A DNA stretch of 64,000 nucleotides from an uncultured Planctomycetota bacterium (lineage in GTDB: Bacteria; Planctomycetota; Phycisphaerae; UBA1845; UTPLA1): the NCBI GenBank assembly GCA_900696465.1, contig CAADGE010000027.1:124001-188000 (forward strand), read 5' to 3'. Shown one piece after another: positions 1 through 8,380 of the stretch (the stretch's first letter is position 1; every line of letters starts with the position of its first letter). Made by a program: the position numbers and the translations under genes. The notes beneath the pieces were generated by a model, which had not been told where the DNA came from, made no database searches, and was given only the letters and a program-made list of their open reading frames with translations.

Positions 1-624
1 GTCCTGCACTGCGTACTTGCAGTAGCAGAAGACAATCGCTCCGCAGAGGCCCGGCCAACGGCCGATCCCGATGATCCGCGCATATTTATAGAAGAAAAGA
101 CCGCCCAGCAGGTGCCGCAGCAGGAAATACGCCGTCATTCCCACCGGTGTCTTGAGGATGAGCACCGCGAGCAGCAGTGGCAGGACCATCAGTTCATGTT
201 TGATGACAAAGAAAAACGGCGTGCCGTTCTGAATCTTGTCGCACCAGTATGGTATCTCGCCGCGCTTCAGGCATTGCCGCACGTATTCCACCTGCGGCAC
301 GAACATATCGACCTGATCGGTGAGGACCGGATTGCTGCCCCCGGCGATCTCCGGCGGCCGATGATCCGCCCACGGCTTGTGAAAGAAGATCAGGTCGGAC
401 GGGGCGATCACTTCCGCGCGGAAGAACACGTCCGGGTAGGCCGCGACCGTCATGAGAACCAGCAGCAGCAGGACGAGAAGCGTGTCATGGCGACGGCACC
501 AGTCGCCGATGCGGGAGCGTGGCGCGACGGCGCGGTTCGACGCAGGAGATTCCTGTGCGGAACCTGCGATGGGTTCGTGCTGCGGCGAGGTGGATTCGCT
601 GGCTTCAGTCGGCAAAACGGTCAC
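1..624 (-). CDS. YfhO-like multi-pass membrane protein (C-terminus beyond window)
   Basis: A reading frame on the minus strand stays open from about 708 to the left edge, so the C-terminus is missing. I used GTG at 624; a TTG at 708 is an alternative. Residues about 50-65 form a hydrophobic helix (LLVLLLLVLM). It is followed by an extracytoplasmic-looking stretch with D-x2-F-F, NPVLTDQVDMFVPQ and 'QNGTPFFF', then a further hydrophobic helix and FLLRHLLGGLFFYKYAR. The pattern 'P.L.D.....P......G..P.W....G.P' is typical of bacterial YfhO-family and related lipid-linked sugar glycosyltransferase membrane proteins. By family knowledge it may act in envelope glycosylation; no catalytic residue can be confirmed from this part. 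It is transcribed divergently from the methyltransferase gene at 756. The family call is moderate. Confidence 0.6.
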   Translation of the reverse strand, partial: MTVLPTEASESTSPQHEPIAGSAQESPASNRAVAPRSRIGDWCRRHDTLLVLLLLVLMTVAAYPDVFFRAEVIAPSDLIFFHKPWADHRPPEIAGGSNPVLTDQVDMFVPQVEYVRQCLKRGEIPYWCDKIQNGTPFFFVIKHELMVLPLLLAVLILKTPVGMTAYFLLRHLLGGLFFYKYARIIGIGRWPGLCGAIVFCYCKYAVQD

Positions 625-755
625 GCACGCTGGTTGACGGATCGCCGCTCTCGGATGAGAATTCGTACCGGCAGCGACGCCGCGGGAACGACGACTCGAT
701 CGCGCCAAGCTAACGCGATCGCGCCTGAAGCGTCAAGCGAAGGCCGACCCGAACG

Positions 756-1319
756 ATGAACGATCCCCTCGGAAAATGGCTGGCCGACTGGCGCATCCGC
801 ACCGTGCTGCCACATGTGCGAGGCCGATTGCTCGATGTCGGCTGCGGCGCCAACCGCCTCGTGCGACAGTACGGCAACGGCGTCGGCGTCGATGTCTTCA
901 ACTGGGGTGACGTGGACGTGGTCGTCGATGACACCGCGAAGCTGCCTTTCGACGACGGCACCTTCGACAGCGCGACGATCATTGCGGCGCTGAATCACAT
1001 CCCCAACCGGCTCGACGTGCTCCGGGAGATCCGCCGCGTGTTGCGGCCCGGGGGCAGACTGATCCTGACGATGATTCCACCGCGCATCTCCACCGTCTGG
1101 CACGTACTGCGCCGCCCCTGGGACGACGACCAGAAGGAACGCGGGATGAAGGAAGGGGAAGTCTACGGCCTCTCGCGCCGCCAGGTGGAGGCCCTGCTGC
1201 GCGAGGCGGGTTTCGAGGTCCACCTGTCGCGCACGTTCATGCTCGGCATCAACCGGCTGACCGTGGCCACACTTCCGGCTGCATCGACCGCGCGGGCATC
1301 CGCCTCGGTGCCGGTGTAA
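756..1319 (+). CDS. Class I SAM-dependent methyltransferase (Methyltransf_11 type)
   Basis: 187 aa. The SAM-binding motif I is visible as LLDVGCGANRL (about residues 25-35). An acidic motif II region follows (GVDVFN), then a DDGTFDSATIIAALNHI segment (motif IV-like) and the post-motif LREIRRVLRPGGRLILTMIPP typical of UbiE/COQ5-like small methyltransferases. The substrate cannot be deduced. The C-terminus (EALLREAGFEVHLSRTFMLG) matches the usual final strand. It stands alone, divergent from the membrane protein on its left and convergent with the PEP-CTERM gene on its right (38-bp gap). The neighbouring YfhO-like protein makes a lipid or glycan substrate conceivable, but that is inference. Confidence 0.85.
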   Translation: MNDPLGKWLADWRIRTVLPHVRGRLLDVGCGANRLVRQYGNGVGVDVFNWGDVDVVVDDTAKLPFDDGTFDSATIIAALNHIPNRLDVLREIRRVLRPGGRLILTMIPPRISTVWHVLRRPWDDDQKERGMKEGEVYGLSRRQVEALLREAGFEVHLSRTFMLGINRLTVATLPAASTARASASVPV

Positions 1320-1356
1320 TCGCGCATTTCCTCCGAGCCAGAACGCGATGGTCGTC

Positions 1357-2592
1357 TCAGGCAGATCGCCGCGCGCCCCGCGGGCGGCGGCGCGTGACAC
1401 CGAACATCACCAGTCCCAGCAGGGCGGCCGTGCCCGGCTCCGGCGTGAAGGCGCAGCGCATGAAGCGCACATCGTTGAGCGTGATCTTGTCAGCCACGAG
1501 CTGCGTGCAGCCCTGGGCGTTGTTGATGTTGATCTCACCACCGCGATTGCCGACGGTCCAGAAGGCCACGCCATTGAGGACGGTATTGTTGAAGTTAAAG
1601 TGTTGGGCGTTGTCCTGCCGGTTCGAGAAGAACATCACGCTCGTCAGGCCGATGCCGCCGTTGCCGACCAGGATGTTTCCGTTGGAGATGAGCATCTTCG
1701 CGCTGTTGGGCACGCGAAAGATCGCCGCCGCATCGGCCGGGCCGTTGATCACCAGGTTCGAATTTTCCAGCAGAAAGTCATTGCCCCCGGTCAGGATGTC
1801 GATCACGTTGAGCCCCGGTGACAAGTTGATCGTGGTGTGCGTGCTGATCTTGCCGCCGCTGCCGGCCAGATTCAGCGTGCTCGTCGAGGCCAGCGTCGGA
1901 ATGGTCGCGCGAGCGTCCGCGATCTCCGCCAGCAGCGGCGCGAAGGAATGGTTCGGCGTGATGCCCGCCAGATTGGGCGAATCCATCCGTGTCGATTGCA
2001 CGGCGGAGCCGGGATTCACATCCAGCCCGAATCCGCTCGTGTTGTGGTTCACACCGGGGTTGGAAAATCCCGTCGGCGTGTACGTGTTCGGAAACATGTT
2101 GGGGTCGTTGAAGAAGCTGTTCTGCGTGCCGGCGTTGGAGCCGGGCAGCGAACCGGCCGTACGCACGCCGAGATCCGCATAGACGCCCACATCCTGAAGA
2201 TTGAAGACGCCGCCGGGATGGGTGATGGCCACGTTGCCGTCATAGCTCACGCCCGATGCCACCGGCTTGGCATGCAGCGGGATGTTCGGTACGTTTCCGC
2301 GCAGACTCGGGCCGCCCCCGCTGTTGAGGAAATTGCTCGGCGCGGGTGACGGCGCCTTGTTCGCGCCCAGCTCGAAGTTGTTCATGTTTACGGCCTGGCC
2401 GATTCCGGGCTGGCCGCCGGAGCTGTTGACCGGACCCATGCCGATCAGCAGATACTGCGAGTGCTCGCTCGTCGCAAAGGGGATCATTCCCGCGTTCACC
2501 TGCGCAGCCGCAGCGGTGAAGAGGCCGAGAACCAGGGCGAAGAGGGCGGTCTTTCGATAGCGATGGATCGAGCGTGAGGATGGCGTGTTCAT
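1357..2592 (-). CDS. PEP-CTERM secreted protein, choice-of-anchor A-like
   Basis: 411 aa from the ATG at 2592; another ATG nine bases upstream (2601) abuts the GAAAGGA ribosome-binding site and is less likely. The N-terminus is a signal peptide (RYRKTALFALVLGLFTAAAA, then QVNA). The tail has PEPGTAALLGLVMFGVTRRR, a classic PEP-CTERM exosortase sorting signal: PEP motif, hydrophobic helix, basic end. The body is rich in Asn, Gly and Ser, with segments such as INLSPGLNVIDI, NLVINGPADAAAIFRVP and SVMFFSNRQDN. These resemble the beta-helical 'choice-of-anchor A' proteins (opening SEHSQYLLIGMG). It is expected to be exported, cleaved and displayed at the surface or in exopolysaccharide. No exosortase gene lies in the window. 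The function is otherwise unknown. Confidence 0.85.
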   Translation of the reverse strand: MNTPSSRSIHRYRKTALFALVLGLFTAAAAQVNAGMIPFATSEHSQYLLIGMGPVNSSGGQPGIGQAVNMNNFELGANKAPSPAPSNFLNSGGGPSLRGNVPNIPLHAKPVASGVSYDGNVAITHPGGVFNLQDVGVYADLGVRTAGSLPGSNAGTQNSFFNDPNMFPNTYTPTGFSNPGVNHNTSGFGLDVNPGSAVQSTRMDSPNLAGITPNHSFAPLLAEIADARATIPTLASTSTLNLAGSGGKISTHTTINLSPGLNVIDILTGGNDFLLENSNLVINGPADAAAIFRVPNSAKMLISNGNILVGNGGIGLTSVMFFSNRQDNAQHFNFNNTVLNGVAFWTVGNRGGEININNAQGCTQLVADKITLNDVRFMRCAFTPEPGTAALLGLVMFGVTRRRPRGARRSA

Positions 2593-3115
2593 CGACGGCA
2601 TTTCCTTTCGTGTGTATGGGGATTCCGCGTCAACCGACGTACCGGTCGATCGAGGTAGCGAAGATAACCCGATGCAGGTTCAGTTACTCCGATTCCCCCG
2701 GCGGCGATAAGCGGCCCGATTTCCTGTTGTCGATAAGGTACTAAAAAACGCGGCCTCGAACAAGGGTACACACAATTATCGTCATGGCTGTTTCTCGTCA
2801 TGGGGATATCCATCGTTGGGTGACACTCGCTCTGGCACCGAAAAGACTTTCGATACAGAACTCTCATGCCGCCATTGTCAGGTTGTATGGCCTGTACCGG
2901 CGGTGCCGACGGTATCGATCAAGATTTTCTCAGAGCGTCTTGTCAAACGAATACGGACGGTGCTGATAATTCTTCCAAGCGCGCCGTTTGCCTCGACAGC
3001 ACTAGGATTCCATCCTGAAAAGTGGGGCACTCCAGATGCTTTCAATCGCACTCGGAGACGCGGCCGGCCGATGGATTTCTCATCGCAACGCCAGTCCGTA
3101 CGGGGGTATTCACGC
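2593..3115. other. Divergent intergenic region
   Basis: 523 bp between two divergently transcribed secreted-protein genes. It must hold both promoters, but I see no convincing -35/-10 pair, hairpin or conserved small ORF. Short open frames here lack ribosome-binding sites and coding-like composition. Confidence 0.5.
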
Positions 3116-6100
3116 ATGAGCCGCATCCAGTCGACCGCCATCACATTCCTCATCCTGTTACCGGTGTTGGGTTCCACTTCCCCTGCCGCCACGCCGCCGA
3201 CCGTGCTCGTCTTCTCGAAGTCCGGTACCGGTGCGCCGCGCTATGCGCTCTGGAACGGATCCGCCTGGAGCAGCCCAGCCGCTATGCCGACCGTTGGCGC
3301 CGAGGCCTACTGGGTGGTCACGCGCAACTGTCCTCTGCGCGACGAGACCGTCTGCATCACGCTGGACGCCAGCGAGAAGATCAAGGCAGCATTCTTTCGC
3401 GACGGTGCATGGACGAGCTTCACGCAGCTCGCACAGAACACCGGGCAGAAGGCCTACCGAGTTATCGACGCAGCTTACGAACAGAACTCCGGCAGATGCA
3501 TAGTCGTCTACTACGACGACCAGAATGCGAACATGGGATACCACCTCACTGACGGCGGCGTGCTCTCGGCAAAAACCGGCTTCAGTCGGCCGAGCAGCTC
3601 GAAGGTCAATTTCGTCTCCCTCGTCGCGCGGCCCGGGTCGAACGACGTCTTTCTTCTGGCAGCCGACGTGGGCAGTCGCCTCTCCGTAAATCACTGGAAT
3701 GGCGCCGCCTGGAGCGGATGGACCACCATCACCACGACCCTCAACAGCTACACCCTCGAATGCTTCGCACTTGCGTTCGAAGCCCAATCGACGAAAGCCC
3801 TGCTGGCGTACGCCCGGTCCGGTCAGGCGCAACCGCGCCACCGAGTCTGGAACGGCGCAAGCTGGTCTTCGGAGTCCAGCATGCCCAGCGTGGGCGCCGC
3901 TGCCCGTTTCATTCGACTTGCATCGGACCTGGAGACGAACCGGATCGTTTTCGGCTGTCTGGACAGCAGCAAGAATATCAGTGTCAACGTCTGGAACGGT
4001 GCCGCGTGGGCGAGCAACTTCACGGCCACCACCAGCGCGCCGGATGACGACATCCGAAACTTCGATGTCGCCTTCGAAGGTGGCGGAGGACGGCCCATCG
4101 TCGTCTACACCCGATCCGGCCAGTCGGCACTTCGTTATCGCACGTGGGATGGTGCCAGCTGGTCGTCCGAACAGACCGGCGCCAACATCGGCGACACTGC
4201 CAGAATCGTGCAACTCCGCACTGGGCTGCTCTCGGGCGAGGTCCATGGCGCCGCATCCGACACCAGCGATGATCTTTCGGTCTTTCGTTGGAACGGCGCC
4301 GCGATGTCCGCCGCCAGCCAGCTCGAAGGCAGTCTCGGCGGCGATCCCAAGGCCGAGCAGTTTATGATCGCGGCGCAACCTGCCGCCGCGCTGGTGCCCG
4401 CCGATGTTCCCTACACTCACGACTTCGAGTCTGCCATGGGGCCGGAATGGTCCCACGCCCAGCGCGAGAGTGCGCCGGCCCTGACAAACTTCGCCGGACG
4501 CCATCGCACCAGCAAGCTCAAGCTGGCGCTGAACACCACGCCGGGCGAGACCTACCGCCTGCGATTCGATTTCTACGCCATCGACTCCTGGGACGGCAGC
4601 GATGCCACGCTTGGGCCGGACTACTTCATCGTTCTGGCCAACGGCGATGAAGTCTTCCGCGAGACCTTCGCCCACGACGCAGGCAAGGATTTTTCCTACG
4701 TCTTTCCGCACAACGAGCGAGGGCACTACGGCTTTGCCGCCGGTGCGCAGGACGGCGTCTTTCGCGGCGTGCAGGTGTCCTTTGTCGCCACGCAGAGCAA
4801 CACCACGCTTGCATTCGCGGGCGAGTTCAACGGGACCAACACCGGCAACTTCGACGACGAATCCTGGGGCATCGACAACATCGCCGTCACCGTCGCCCGC
4901 TTCGCTGATGTGACCGCTTTGCGAAAGCTGTCCCACACAGCTGCGACGACCAACGAGTACCTGGCGGGTCTGCACTGGGCCGATCTCAACAATGACGGTG
5001 ATGTCGACGCGATCGTTACGGGCGGCCAGTCCCAGGCCGCGATCATCACTAACACCAACGCCGGCGTCGAATACACTTCCTCCAAGTTCAGCAGCGGTAA
5101 GCTCTACGGCCAGGGTGCCCTCGTGGACATGGACAACGACGGCGACATCGACTTCTGGACGGCCGCGCACAATGTCGCGTCTTTGGAGAAGGCCTTCCTC
5201 AACAACGGTGCAGGCGTCCTGACCGACGGCTCCTCGCTGGGTTTTACCGCGGCAACCGGAAATGAGTGCTCCGCCGCCGCCGATGTCAACGGCAACGGCT
5301 GGACGGATATCGTCATGTTCGCGCAGAACGGCAACTGGATCGGCCATCATGGCGGCGCTGGCTCACCGACCCTGACCGCGACCAAGCACACCTCCTACGG
5401 TATGAATGACTCCGGCGATGCTGGAAACGGTCTGACCTGCGCCAGCGGCGACGTGAACAACGACGGCTTTGTCGACTTCTTCTATCTCTATGACGGCGGC
5501 AAGCTCTTTCTCTCCAAAGGCAACGGCACTTATGCGAGGATCAACCACGGCATCAGCGTCGTCGTGAACGACGCCAACAACTGCGCCGCCGCGTGGGGAG
5601 ACTCCAACAACAACGGCTTGCTCGATCTATACTTCGCGCGCTACGAGCAGGGCGAGAGCGGCTCTCTCTGGCGAAACGCCGTCAACTGGCAGGCCGCCAG
5701 CCCGACCGGCGCATTTGAGAACATCACCGCCGCCGCGGGCATCGCCGATCGCGCCGGCCGTCGAAGCTGCGCCTGGGGCGACTACGACAACGACGGCCAT
5801 CTCGATCTCTTCGTCGCCACGCACACCAGCCGGACGATCCTCTATCGCAACAAGGGTGACGGCACCTTCGAGCCCGTCGATGAAGGCACCGGCATCACTG
5901 GCGACTGTCACGATGCCGTCTTCGTTGACGTCGACAACGACGGCGATCTGGACCTGGTCATCGCCCGCAGGGGGCAGCCGATGGTGCTGCTGGAAAATCG
6001 CACGAACAACTCAAACTACCTGAAGGTTCGCGTCCTCGGCGCAGGGGCCGGTAAGACCAACAAAGCCGCGATCGGCACGCGCGTGGAGTTGTGGAGCGCC

Positions 6101-6376
6101 GACGGCACGCAATTTCTCATGCGGCGTGACGTGGGAACAGCCCGCGGCGGCGGTGTCGAGCCGCTCTGGCTGCACTTTGGCGGCGTCAGCCCGCAGACGG
6201 CCTACGAGCTACGCGTGTATTTCCGCAGCGGCGTGCGGAAGGTGCCAGTCACCCCGGGACAGGTCGCAACCAACATCAACGGCCGCGTCATCCCGCAGAT
6301 GATCACCGTGGAAGAGCCCGTCGGCGTGAAGATCATTCAGTGGTCGGAGGTCCGCAACAGGCCCGCAGCACCGTGA
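3116..6376 (+). CDS. Secreted VCBS/FG-GAP repeat protein with ASPIC/UnbV-like C-terminal domain
   Basis: 1086 aa from ATG 3116; ATG 3071 in the same frame is an alternative. The signal peptide is SRIQSTAITFLILLPVLGS. Residues about 30-420 contain repeated units built around 'WNGAAWS' and 'R.W.GASWS', probably a beta-propeller-like array. A jelly-roll-like section follows (FDFYAIDSWDGSD ... DDESWGIDNIAV, about 430-600). Then come FG-GAP/VCBS-type calcium-binding repeats with D-x-N-x-D-G-D patterns (ADLNNDGDVDA, VDMDNDGDIDFW, GDVNNDGFVDFF, GDYDNDGHLDLF, VDVDNDGDLDLV). The end (AIGTRVELWSADGTQFLMRR ... FGGVSPQTAYELRVYF) matches the ASPIC/UnbV domain. No cell-surface anchor is visible. A carbohydrate- or protein-binding extracellular role is inferred. 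Confidence 0.85.
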   Translation: MSRIQSTAITFLILLPVLGSTSPAATPPTVLVFSKSGTGAPRYALWNGSAWSSPAAMPTVGAEAYWVVTRNCPLRDETVCITLDASEKIKAAFFRDGAWTSFTQLAQNTGQKAYRVIDAAYEQNSGRCIVVYYDDQNANMGYHLTDGGVLSAKTGFSRPSSSKVNFVSLVARPGSNDVFLLAADVGSRLSVNHWNGAAWSGWTTITTTLNSYTLECFALAFEAQSTKALLAYARSGQAQPRHRVWNGASWSSESSMPSVGAAARFIRLASDLETNRIVFGCLDSSKNISVNVWNGAAWASNFTATTSAPDDDIRNFDVAFEGGGGRPIVVYTRSGQSALRYRTWDGASWSSEQTGANIGDTARIVQLRTGLLSGEVHGAASDTSDDLSVFRWNGAAMSAASQLEGSLGGDPKAEQFMIAAQPAAALVPADVPYTHDFESAMGPEWSHAQRESAPALTNFAGRHRTSKLKLALNTTPGETYRLRFDFYAIDSWDGSDATLGPDYFIVLANGDEVFRETFAHDAGKDFSYVFPHNERGHYGFAAGAQDGVFRGVQVSFVATQSNTTLAFAGEFNGTNTGNFDDESWGIDNIAVTVARFADVTALRKLSHTAATTNEYLAGLHWADLNNDGDVDAIVTGGQSQAAIITNTNAGVEYTSSKFSSGKLYGQGALVDMDNDGDIDFWTAAHNVASLEKAFLNNGAGVLTDGSSLGFTAATGNECSAAADVNGNGWTDIVMFAQNGNWIGHHGGAGSPTLTATKHTSYGMNDSGDAGNGLTCASGDVNNDGFVDFFYLYDGGKLFLSKGNGTYARINHGISVVVNDANNCAAAWGDSNNNGLLDLYFARYEQGESGSLWRNAVNWQAASPTGAFENITAAAGIADRAGRRSCAWGDYDNDGHLDLFVATHTSRTILYRNKGDGTFEPVDEGTGITGDCHDAVFVDVDNDGDLDLVIARRGQPMVLLENRTNNSNYLKVRVLGAGAGKTNKAAIGTRVELWSADGTQFLMRRDVGTARGGGVEPLWLHFGGVSPQTAYELRVYFRSGVRKVPVTPGQVATNINGRVIPQMITVEEPVGVKIIQWSEVRNRPAAP

Positions 6377-6402
6377 CCTGATGAACTTGAGCCCCGGGCC
6401 CG

Positions 6403-6648
6403 CTACTCCCCCTTCTTGCGCGCCGCGAGGATCGCTTCGATCAGCTCTGCGGGCACTTCCTCCGGGATGCGGTCATCCCCCTCGCAGAGCGACTTCCTGC
6501 CAAGCAGGATCGTCTTCTCGTAGCCGTCCAGATAGCACACACACGACGGGCACTTGCCCAGGTGCAGATCGAACGCCTGCCGCTGCGCCTCGGGCAATTT
6601 CCCGCTGCGATAGTCCTCGATGAACTCGATAAACTCACGGCAGGTCAT
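6403..6648 (-). CDS. Zinc-finger (zf-HC2-type) anti-sigma factor
   Basis: 81 aa. It starts with MTCREFIEFIEDY and carries the H-x3-C-x2-C zinc-binding anti-sigma signature (LHLGKCPSC, about residues 29-36). This is the minimal ZAS domain that sequesters ECF sigma factors. Its ATG overlaps the stop codon of the upstream sigma factor gene (ATGA), so the two are translationally coupled, the usual sigma/anti-sigma arrangement. There is no transmembrane helix, so it should be a soluble, possibly redox- or metal-responsive anti-sigma. The start codon was chosen from the ATGA overlap; a longer frame upstream merely shadows the sigma gene. Confidence 0.85.
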   Translation of the reverse strand: MTCREFIEFIEDYRSGKLPEAQRQAFDLHLGKCPSCVCYLDGYEKTILLGRKSLCEGDDRIPEEVPAELIEAILAARKKGE

Positions 6649-7268
6649 GCCGACGTCTCCCGCATGTGTGGATCCAGCAGCGACCGCAGGGCCTGGCGGG
6701 CGCGGTGCAGCCGGGTCTTGACCGCGTTGGCGTTGATCTCCAGCAGTTCCGCCGTCTCCTCCGTGCTGTATTCTTCGATGTCCCGCAGCAGCAGGACGGT
6801 ACGATAAATCTCCGGCAATCGGTCGATCGACTGCCGCACGAGGTCGCGCACCTCCCGGCGCTGTGCCTCGGCCGCGGCATCGCGCCACCGGCTCGATGGT
6901 TGCGAAGCATGGCCGTCATCCCGGAAGGTCGGCAGCAGTTCCTCGATCGAAGTCTCCTGCGACCGCTTCCGCGAACGCAGCTTCATCAGCGCGGCGTTCA
7001 CCGCGATTCGATGCAGCCAGGTGGACAGCTTCGAGCCGCCTTCAAACCGTGCAATCGATTTGAATGCCGAGACAAAGGCCTCCTGTACGGCGTCGCGCGC
7101 GTCCTCCTCGCTCGACAGGATGCGCCGGGCGACGGTCAGCAGCGCCGGTGTGTGGGTCATGACAAGCGACCGGTAGGCCGCGTCATCACCGGCTCGCAGC
7201 GCGGCGAGCAGCTCGCCTTCGTCGTCGGGCGATGCCGCATTGTTCTCGATCGAAATGGCGTCTGCCAT
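6645..7268 (-). CDS. ECF-family RNA polymerase sigma factor
   Basis: 207 aa. Sigma region 2 is clear (AYRSLVMTHTPALLTVARRI ... DAVQEAFVSAFKSIARFEGG, with STWLHRIAVNAALMKLR). A linker follows, then region 4 with its helix-turn-helix (RLPEIYRTVLLLRDIEEYS, TEETAELLEINANAVKTRLH, RARQALRSLL). These are hallmarks of extracytoplasmic-function sigma-70 factors (RpoE/SigW-like). It is followed directly by a zinc anti-sigma gene with a 4-bp overlap. The regulon is unknown; ECF operons are often autoregulated, but I could not identify a matching promoter upstream. Confidence 0.92.
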   Translation of the reverse strand: MADAISIENNAASPDDEGELLAALRAGDDAAYRSLVMTHTPALLTVARRILSSEEDARDAVQEAFVSAFKSIARFEGGSKLSTWLHRIAVNAALMKLRSRKRSQETSIEELLPTFRDDGHASQPSSRWRDAAAEAQRREVRDLVRQSIDRLPEIYRTVLLLRDIEEYSTEETAELLEINANAVKTRLHRARQALRSLLDPHMRETSA

Positions 7269-7370
7269 GGCTGGTCACAATCCGACGTTCGCCGGACGGG
7301 CGATCGTCGCTCACTCCATCGCGCAGCGTACCGGCCCTGTCCCGCGACAGGCAAGGGACGCCCGATTCCG

Positions 7371-8129
7371 TCAGGAGCCGGTGAGGTCCATGACCTTAAT
7401 GTCTTTGGGGACCGTGAAGATAAAGCGGCGGGGGTCGATCTGCTCGTCGAATTTGATCTCGCTGAGCCCGGTCAGTTGAATCCGCCGACCAGAAGCGTCG
7501 TGGTCGGTGCTGCGAAGGCGAATGCCGCCTTCCTTGAGCAGGTAATGCACCGTCTTGGCCGGTCCGCCCGGTGCGGGCCGTCGCGGCCGGGCCTCGATCA
7601 CCCAGACTTCCTGACCGTCGATCTTCTCCTCCGGCAGCAGCCGAAGTTCATAATGCGTGCGGAGCGTCTTGAAGAAGTTTTCATCGGCCAGCATGGTCTG
7701 TGCGGGTTGCGAGAGAGTCTTGGTCGCGTTGATGACCTGCCCGCCCATCTCAGCCAGGTTGTAGGAGAACTGCCCGTCGCTGATGGTCACCACTGTCTGC
7801 TCGACCTTGGATTCTCGTCCGCCGGAGCGTGTCACGACGGTATTCTTGAGCTCAACTCGGAACATCAGCTTCTCGCCCTTGCGCTGATGCTGATATTCTC
7901 CGATCGCCTCGATCGTCACTTCGCCCTGCGGTGAGTTCATCTCCTTATGCAGACGCATGCGTGCGGTCAGGGTGTCATGTCCGCGGCATCGCTGGATGCA
8001 AAGGGCCTCGACGGTCTCGAGGGAGGCCGGCACGCTGGGCTGAAGAAGGTCTTCGCCGGAAGCGCCCGGCTCGACATGGCCGAAGAATACAAAGGCCGTC
8101 AAAACAACAAAGGCAAGTCGGGCATTCAC
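7371..8129 (-). CDS. Exported DUF1571/LolA-like protein
   Basis: 252 aa. The start is GTG at 8129, with GGAGA eight bases upstream. The signal peptide is NARLAFVVLTAFVFFGH. The mature part is beta-rich, with alternating strands (DTLTARMRLHKEM, GEVTIEAIGEYQHQRKGEKL, MFRVEL, VWVIEARPRR, HYLLKEGGIRLRSTDHDASG) typical of the LolA/LolB-like lipoprotein-sorting fold and of DUF1571, a family frequent in Planctomycetes. It presumably binds a lipid or lipoprotein in the periplasm; this is inference from fold resemblance. It lies 102 bp upstream of the ECF sigma gene on the same strand and may be a separate transcription unit. Confidence 0.7.
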   Translation of the reverse strand: MNARLAFVVLTAFVFFGHVEPGASGEDLLQPSVPASLETVEALCIQRCRGHDTLTARMRLHKEMNSPQGEVTIEAIGEYQHQRKGEKLMFRVELKNTVVTRSGGRESKVEQTVVTISDGQFSYNLAEMGGQVINATKTLSQPAQTMLADENFFKTLRTHYELRLLPEEKIDGQEVWVIEARPRRPAPGGPAKTVHYLLKEGGIRLRSTDHDASGRRIQLTGLSEIKFDEQIDPRRFIFTVPKDIKVMDLTGS

Positions 8130-8380
8130 GTCAGGGTCTCCACATCAAGTATATATACGCCAACGGCGAACAGGCCGTCCGCACCATCAATCCCGCTGGT
8201 GGCTGCTAAGTGTGCGTCTAAAGAACCCCTGTGGCGCCGCCGGTGATTTGGGGTTCCAAGCCGCACGCTGAGTATGATATCGGAAAACGGCCAGGAGCGA
8301 GAGCGAAGGATGCGACCGGATAGCGAGGGTCCATTTGCCCCGCTTGCGAGCGTATTAGACGCGCACTGCAAGGCAATTCC

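Noticed and set aside
3158-5350. A 730-codon open frame on the opposite strand of the VCBS protein gene
   Set aside because: It is an antisense shadow of high-GC coding sequence. The plus-strand product has a signal peptide and clear repeat domains.
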